DNA from: Caenorhabditis elegans
Lineage: Eukaryota; Nematoda; Chromadorea; Rhabditida; Rhabditidae
Assembly (NCBI RefSeq): GCF_000002985.6
Contig: NC_003282.8
Coordinates: 17,298,001 to 17,362,000, forward strand
Direction of reading: 5' to 3'
Length of the DNA: 64,000 nucleotides
Part shown: positions 60,139 to 64,000 of the stretch, piece after piece
Layout of the letters: every line of letters starts with the position of its first letter
Position numbering within the stretch: the first letter of the stretch is position 1
Notes under the pieces: model-generated
What the model was told of the DNA's origin: nothing
What the model saw: the letters and a program-made list of their open reading frames with translations, nothing else
Databases searched by the model: none
Program-made: the position numbers and the translations under genes

Positions 60139-62635
60139 ATGTTGACTAAATATTGTTCAATTCAATTTGTTCTCATAGCTACCAGTCTCCATGAAATCTT
60201 TGGTAAAGCAATTGGTAAATTGTTTATTTTTTAACAACATTTTTTCTTTGCGTTTAACAATTATACTGACTATAATAAAATAATGTCGCGTGTATGCACA
60301 TATTAAATGTAACTTTTTTGTAATTTTTTGTAACTTGTAACTTTGAAAAATGTTTTTTTTTCACCTATGCACACGCCTGTTTATTGTTCTCAGTGTAGCA
60401 GTCTACTGTTTAGACAAATCTTGAAGTTGTGGACTATTTAAAATGTGGAATTTTGTTTAGAATTTAACATTAAAAACTTTTTCGCTTTGAATAATGCAAA
60501 ACGCAAACTCCAAAACTCTGAACAAAGCTGGAAAGAAGCGGGATCGGGGGTGCTGAAAAAGTGGTTTTTGATTAGGTCGCTTCTGGTGGTAAAACAACTT
60601 AATCCAGCTGTATATGAAAATATTGGAAAAACAATGTTTTTTCCAAGATTCTGATACGGACTTTAAAAAACTTTTTTCAAAAAAAATGGGGGTTATAAAA
60701 AATCTATAACAAATTTTTTCAATTTTAGTAAAATTTATTCTCAGATGATTTGAATGCACGAAAGGAGATATTGCAAAACTTTGCAAAAGAAAATCAAATT
60801 TCGATCAGAGGAGAAAATGATGAGCGTAAGTCTTTTCACTGCAAAATAAAAGCTGTATGTATTTGTGCTCACAAAATTCACTTGAGGATTTATGTTCAAA
60901 TTTATGAATGCCAATTCCCTTCTGCCACCGGAAACTGCACTATCAGATGCACCATCTCCAGACCTTATTGTATTATCGGATGCAGTTGGCAACACAGCGT
61001 GTGTTTCCGGTTGGACGAGATACACAGTAACAGGGATGTGCTACATGGAGTCTACGAGTTCCATGAGTTGGTACGACGCTGAAGATTGGTGTTGGAATCA
61101 GAGGAGTGGAGCACATTTAGCATCGGTACATAGTCAAGCTGAAGCTCAGGGGATAAATTGTGAGTTCATTGCAACGAACTTGTCTCAATAAAGTGTTAAA
61201 GAAATCCACATTCAGCTCAATTCAAAGTGTGGTACCTACCATTGGATGATTGGATTGGCTTGAAACAGGAGGCAAGATCGTTTTTCTTTTATTGTAACAT
61301 TTTTAAAGATTTAAACTATAGTGTGAAATGAATGCTTATTATTGGACTGATGGTTCTCCTGTGGATTTTCAATGGTGGCAGCCAAGCTACCCGCAGGCTC
61401 AATATGCTGAACAAAGTTGCACAACTGTAAGTTCGATGAAACTACTTATAATATAAAAAAAAGATTCAGATATGGAACACTGCACTGCTTCTATTGATAT
61501 CCGGGTATACTCCTGGACAGTTTGATGATATGAAAGAGTGCTCAGAAGCAGCTGGATCATATGCACTTTGCAAATATGATCCAAATACATGCAAGTTTTT
61601 GTAGACATGTTTATAGAATTATATAACTTTCTACATTTTAAGCTATTATTGGAGAGAAATACGTACCAGTCGTAACAGTCTGTGCGGAAACTGAATCGAT
61701 CGGCAACCGGTTTATGCCGAGTCCCCAATTTTTTTTAAATCAAAGGTTGCCACACGGCCGCAGCTTGCAGAGCCTAAAATGAGAAAACTAACTTGTATTG
61801 ATTTAGTATGCTTTCAAATTTACGATTGTGAAATATGTTCAACTCTCAAAAACAATAGAAATGTTTTCCAGAGTCGGACTTCAACTACATCAAAAACTAC
61901 AACAACAGTGCCAATTAGTACCTTTATCATCACTACACCTACAACTTTGCCCGTTACGGTTAGTAGTAAAATTTTGAAAAGTAATTAATACCTACTTCAC
62001 AACCATTAATATTCAGAAAACGATCAAGACTACAACAGCTTCCGAAGCTATTACTTTTACCACTCAATTCGATGCTTCAAAATGTCCTGTTACATGTCCG
62101 ACAAACTGGGTGTACTACAGTAATTTATGTTACGCGGCAAGCAAGCTTTCTAATGAATAGTCGTTAAAAAATATTATTTCAGAAAATACAAGGCCCTGGA
62201 AGACTGAGCGATTTCGCTGTAGAATGTGAAAGTTTTGGCGGGAAACTAGCCAGAATACAGGATGTCCAAACAAACGAAATGTTAACAAGTAAGTTTTTGA
62301 AAGAAAACCAAATTCTCCAAATAATTATTATTCGCTTTGTAGGATTCTTCAGCACTAACAACAACGATGACGGAGAAGCTTGGGTAGTTTCCTCTGGGTA
62401 CAGTAATGTTGCAAATGGGTATGATTATGAATCAGACTCGTGTTTAGCCGTAAGTTGTGTTTAATATGATGAAGTTTAAAACAAATTTTATAATTGACCA
62501 TCTGACTAGAAAAATTTTCAGTTGACTTTGTCACCAGAAATTGACGGAGTAGTTGCTGACAGAGGAACCTGGAGGCCATATTTGTGTGATGTAGCCAAGG
62601 ACTTTGCCATCTGCCAGAAATCAGCCGTAACATAA
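60139..62635 (+). CDS. Protein with two C-type lectin domains, short linker (array member 3)
   Basis: Twelve exons: 60139-60214, 60745-60825, 60887-61159, 61216-61271, 61322-61426, 61470-61590, 61643-about 61677, 61872-61958, 62017-62136, 62183-62288, 62343-62449 and 62522-62635. First lectin domain: SWYDAEDWCWNQRSGAHL, DDWIGLKQE, WTDGSPVDFQWWQPSYP. The Thr linker is only two exons (SRTSTTSKTTTTVP). Second lectin domain: YYSNLCYAKIQGPGRLSDF, EAWVVSSGYSNV, RGTWRPYLCD. Three introns have GC donors (after 61271, 61590 and 62136). The donor of exon 7 is ambiguous (61671 or 61677, both in phase); the repeat-like stretch at 61690-61775 lies just after it. Domain exon lengths 56, 105 and 106 nt equal those of array member 2. 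Confidence 0.78.
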
Positions 62636-63442
62636 TTCATTTCTTGATTTTGTACCGAACATAAACATATGAACTTTTAAATGTTTTGTCCATTTTCTTC
62701 TTGCCGATTTTTAAAACAGACTTCGGAAATTGCCGGAGTTTTTTACACATATCAGCGTATCATTTTCAAAAAAAAAACATTTTCACATAAAATGTGACTG
62801 CACTCTAATAATAAGACGCGCAATATTATATTTTGAAATATGTTCAGATGCAATACTATTTGAAAAATTCGGACCAAACGGACATATTTCATTACTCATA
62901 CACAAAAAGTGCCAAAATTGTATCCATCTCTTACAAAATTTGAGTTACTTTTTAAAGTCTGTAATAGGTTTCCTTACTTACACTGACATTTTTGGAATAC
63001 CAAATATGAATGAAGGGACGCAAAACTATTAGGGTTCAAAACTAGCATAGGGTTCGATATTATTTTTTGGGAGTTTTTGTGGTTGCAATATTATTCATTC
63101 AAATTATTCATTCAAAAATCGAAAGTTATTCATTCAAAAATAATTTCAAAAATAATTCAAATTATTCATTCAAAAATAATTATTCATTCAAAAATCACTC
63201 TCAAACATGATACTTAACACATTATTTTCAAGAAGGAAGTACACAATTTGATCTCCAAATACATACATTTTGATTATTTTCATTCAACCTATATTCAAAC
63301 TTCCTGTTTGCATTGGGGATTATCACAAAGGATCATTCATGAATGTTCAAATTATTTGCAATATTAGAGGAGGTCTGTTTAATGTCTATTTAAGTGGTCA
63401 TGGTTCACGGTTTTATGATAGGTTCACGTTCAAAAACCTAAA
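62636..63442. other. Intergenic region with ATTCATTCAAA-type simple repeats
   Basis: A repeat-rich tract at about 63090-63205 consists of many variants of TTATTCATTCAAAAAT. Otherwise AT-rich; this is the promoter side of the next lectin-like gene. Confidence 0.5.
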
Positions 63443-63639
63443 ATGTCAGTTTTTGCCTTCTCTTTCTGTGCGGTCGTCATCATGCCAAATCTCCTTGCTA
63501 TGTCTGATGGTAAATACAATATATTTTTACTAGACTTATATTCAAGAGAGATTTTCAGAGGAAACGCGGGGACGACAAGCAATGGTAGCTAATTTTGTCA
63601 AAGATAACCAAAAAACAATCAGGAATGGAAAAGGAGATA
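63443..63639 (+). CDS. Start of a fourth lectin-array gene (partial or broken, runs to window edge)
   Basis: Exon 63443-63509 encodes a signal peptide (MSVFAFSFCAVVIMPNLLAM) and joins in phase to 63559-63639, 81 nt, encoding a segment (TRGRQAMVANFVKDNQ) that aligns with the second exon of array member 3, also 81 nt (LNARKEILQNFAKENQ), and with NFVANNREALKK of member 2. The next obvious acceptor (about 63678) leads to an immediate stop, so the rest either lies beyond the window or has decayed. Confidence 0.6.
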
Positions 63640-64000
63640 GTAGGTTTTAGAATTGCATTTGTGTAATCATTTTACAGAGCATTAGCCGTTTTTTACTACT
63701 AGATTAGTTGGGATGCATAGCAAGTTTAATAGTTTAAAAATTAAGCTAGAACCATATGGGGTTACAGTACACCAATGGGTTTGTAAATTTAATGACGATA
63801 AAGCTCGGTCTGAAAATGTAGATTAACCCGGCATAAAAATTGATATAGGTTTCCTCGTAAGCAATTAATGCTCCACAATCAATCAAATCACCGTATTTCA
63901 TGTTCAAACTCCAGGTCCTTCAAACTTGAAAATTCTACATAGAAATTTTGGTGTTATGTGTCCTTGTGGAGTTTTTTGAATAAAAAATAATATAACCTGC

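Overview
The window looks like nuclear DNA of a rhabditid nematode, most likely Caenorhabditis elegans. The supporting signs are AT-rich DNA, introns mostly of 40-60 bp ending in TTTTCAG, probable trans-splice acceptors a few bases before several start codons, and nematode-specific families (SPK, CUB-like and C-type lectin expansions, homeobox and SLC6 genes). From memory, the gene order fits the right arm of C. elegans chromosome IV (an acetyl-CoA carboxylase paralogue, ifta-2, snf-9, a ceh homeobox gene, clec genes); this could not be searched. All exon coordinates were read by hand from splice sites and reading phase.

Layout. 1-2720 (+): C-terminal part of an acetyl-CoA carboxylase-like gene. 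2857-4033 (-): the ciliary GTPase gene ifta-2 (RABL5). 4242-9320 (-): two tandem copies of a gene for a vWA-like/EGF secreted protein. 10525-13695 (+): a Core-2/I-branching glycosyltransferase. 14424-17429 (+): the SLC6 transporter snf-9. 18188-18467 (-): a 58-residue membrane protein. 18710-20246 (+): a casein-kinase-1-like gene with a frameshift. 20670-22482: a terminal-inverted-repeat element carrying a decayed, intron-containing ubl-1 (ubiquitin-like/RPS27A) copy. 22798-30633 (+): a 22-exon EGF/vWA-like gene that is the long relative of the tandem pair.

31205-32697 (+): a gene for a protein with two homeodomains. 33531-38646 (+): three coiled-coil genes and an SPK-domain gene. 38927-40962 (-): a JNK-like MAP kinase. 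41707-44233 (-): a protein with two probable CUB-like domains. 45058-45493 (+): a small membrane protein. 45807-48680: two convergent short C-type lectin genes flanking a foldback repeat. 49181-62635 (+): three tandem mucin-like genes, each with two C-type lectin domains, with the start of a fourth at 63443.

The right half is dominated by secreted or surface families of the kind expanded in worm pathogen-response loci. The most unusual signals are six GC-AG introns within about 16 kb of lectin genes, several at positions homologous between paralogues; a Thr/Pro linker made of 18 consecutive in-frame mini-exons in one lectin gene; and a mobile element that has captured a whole gene with its introns.
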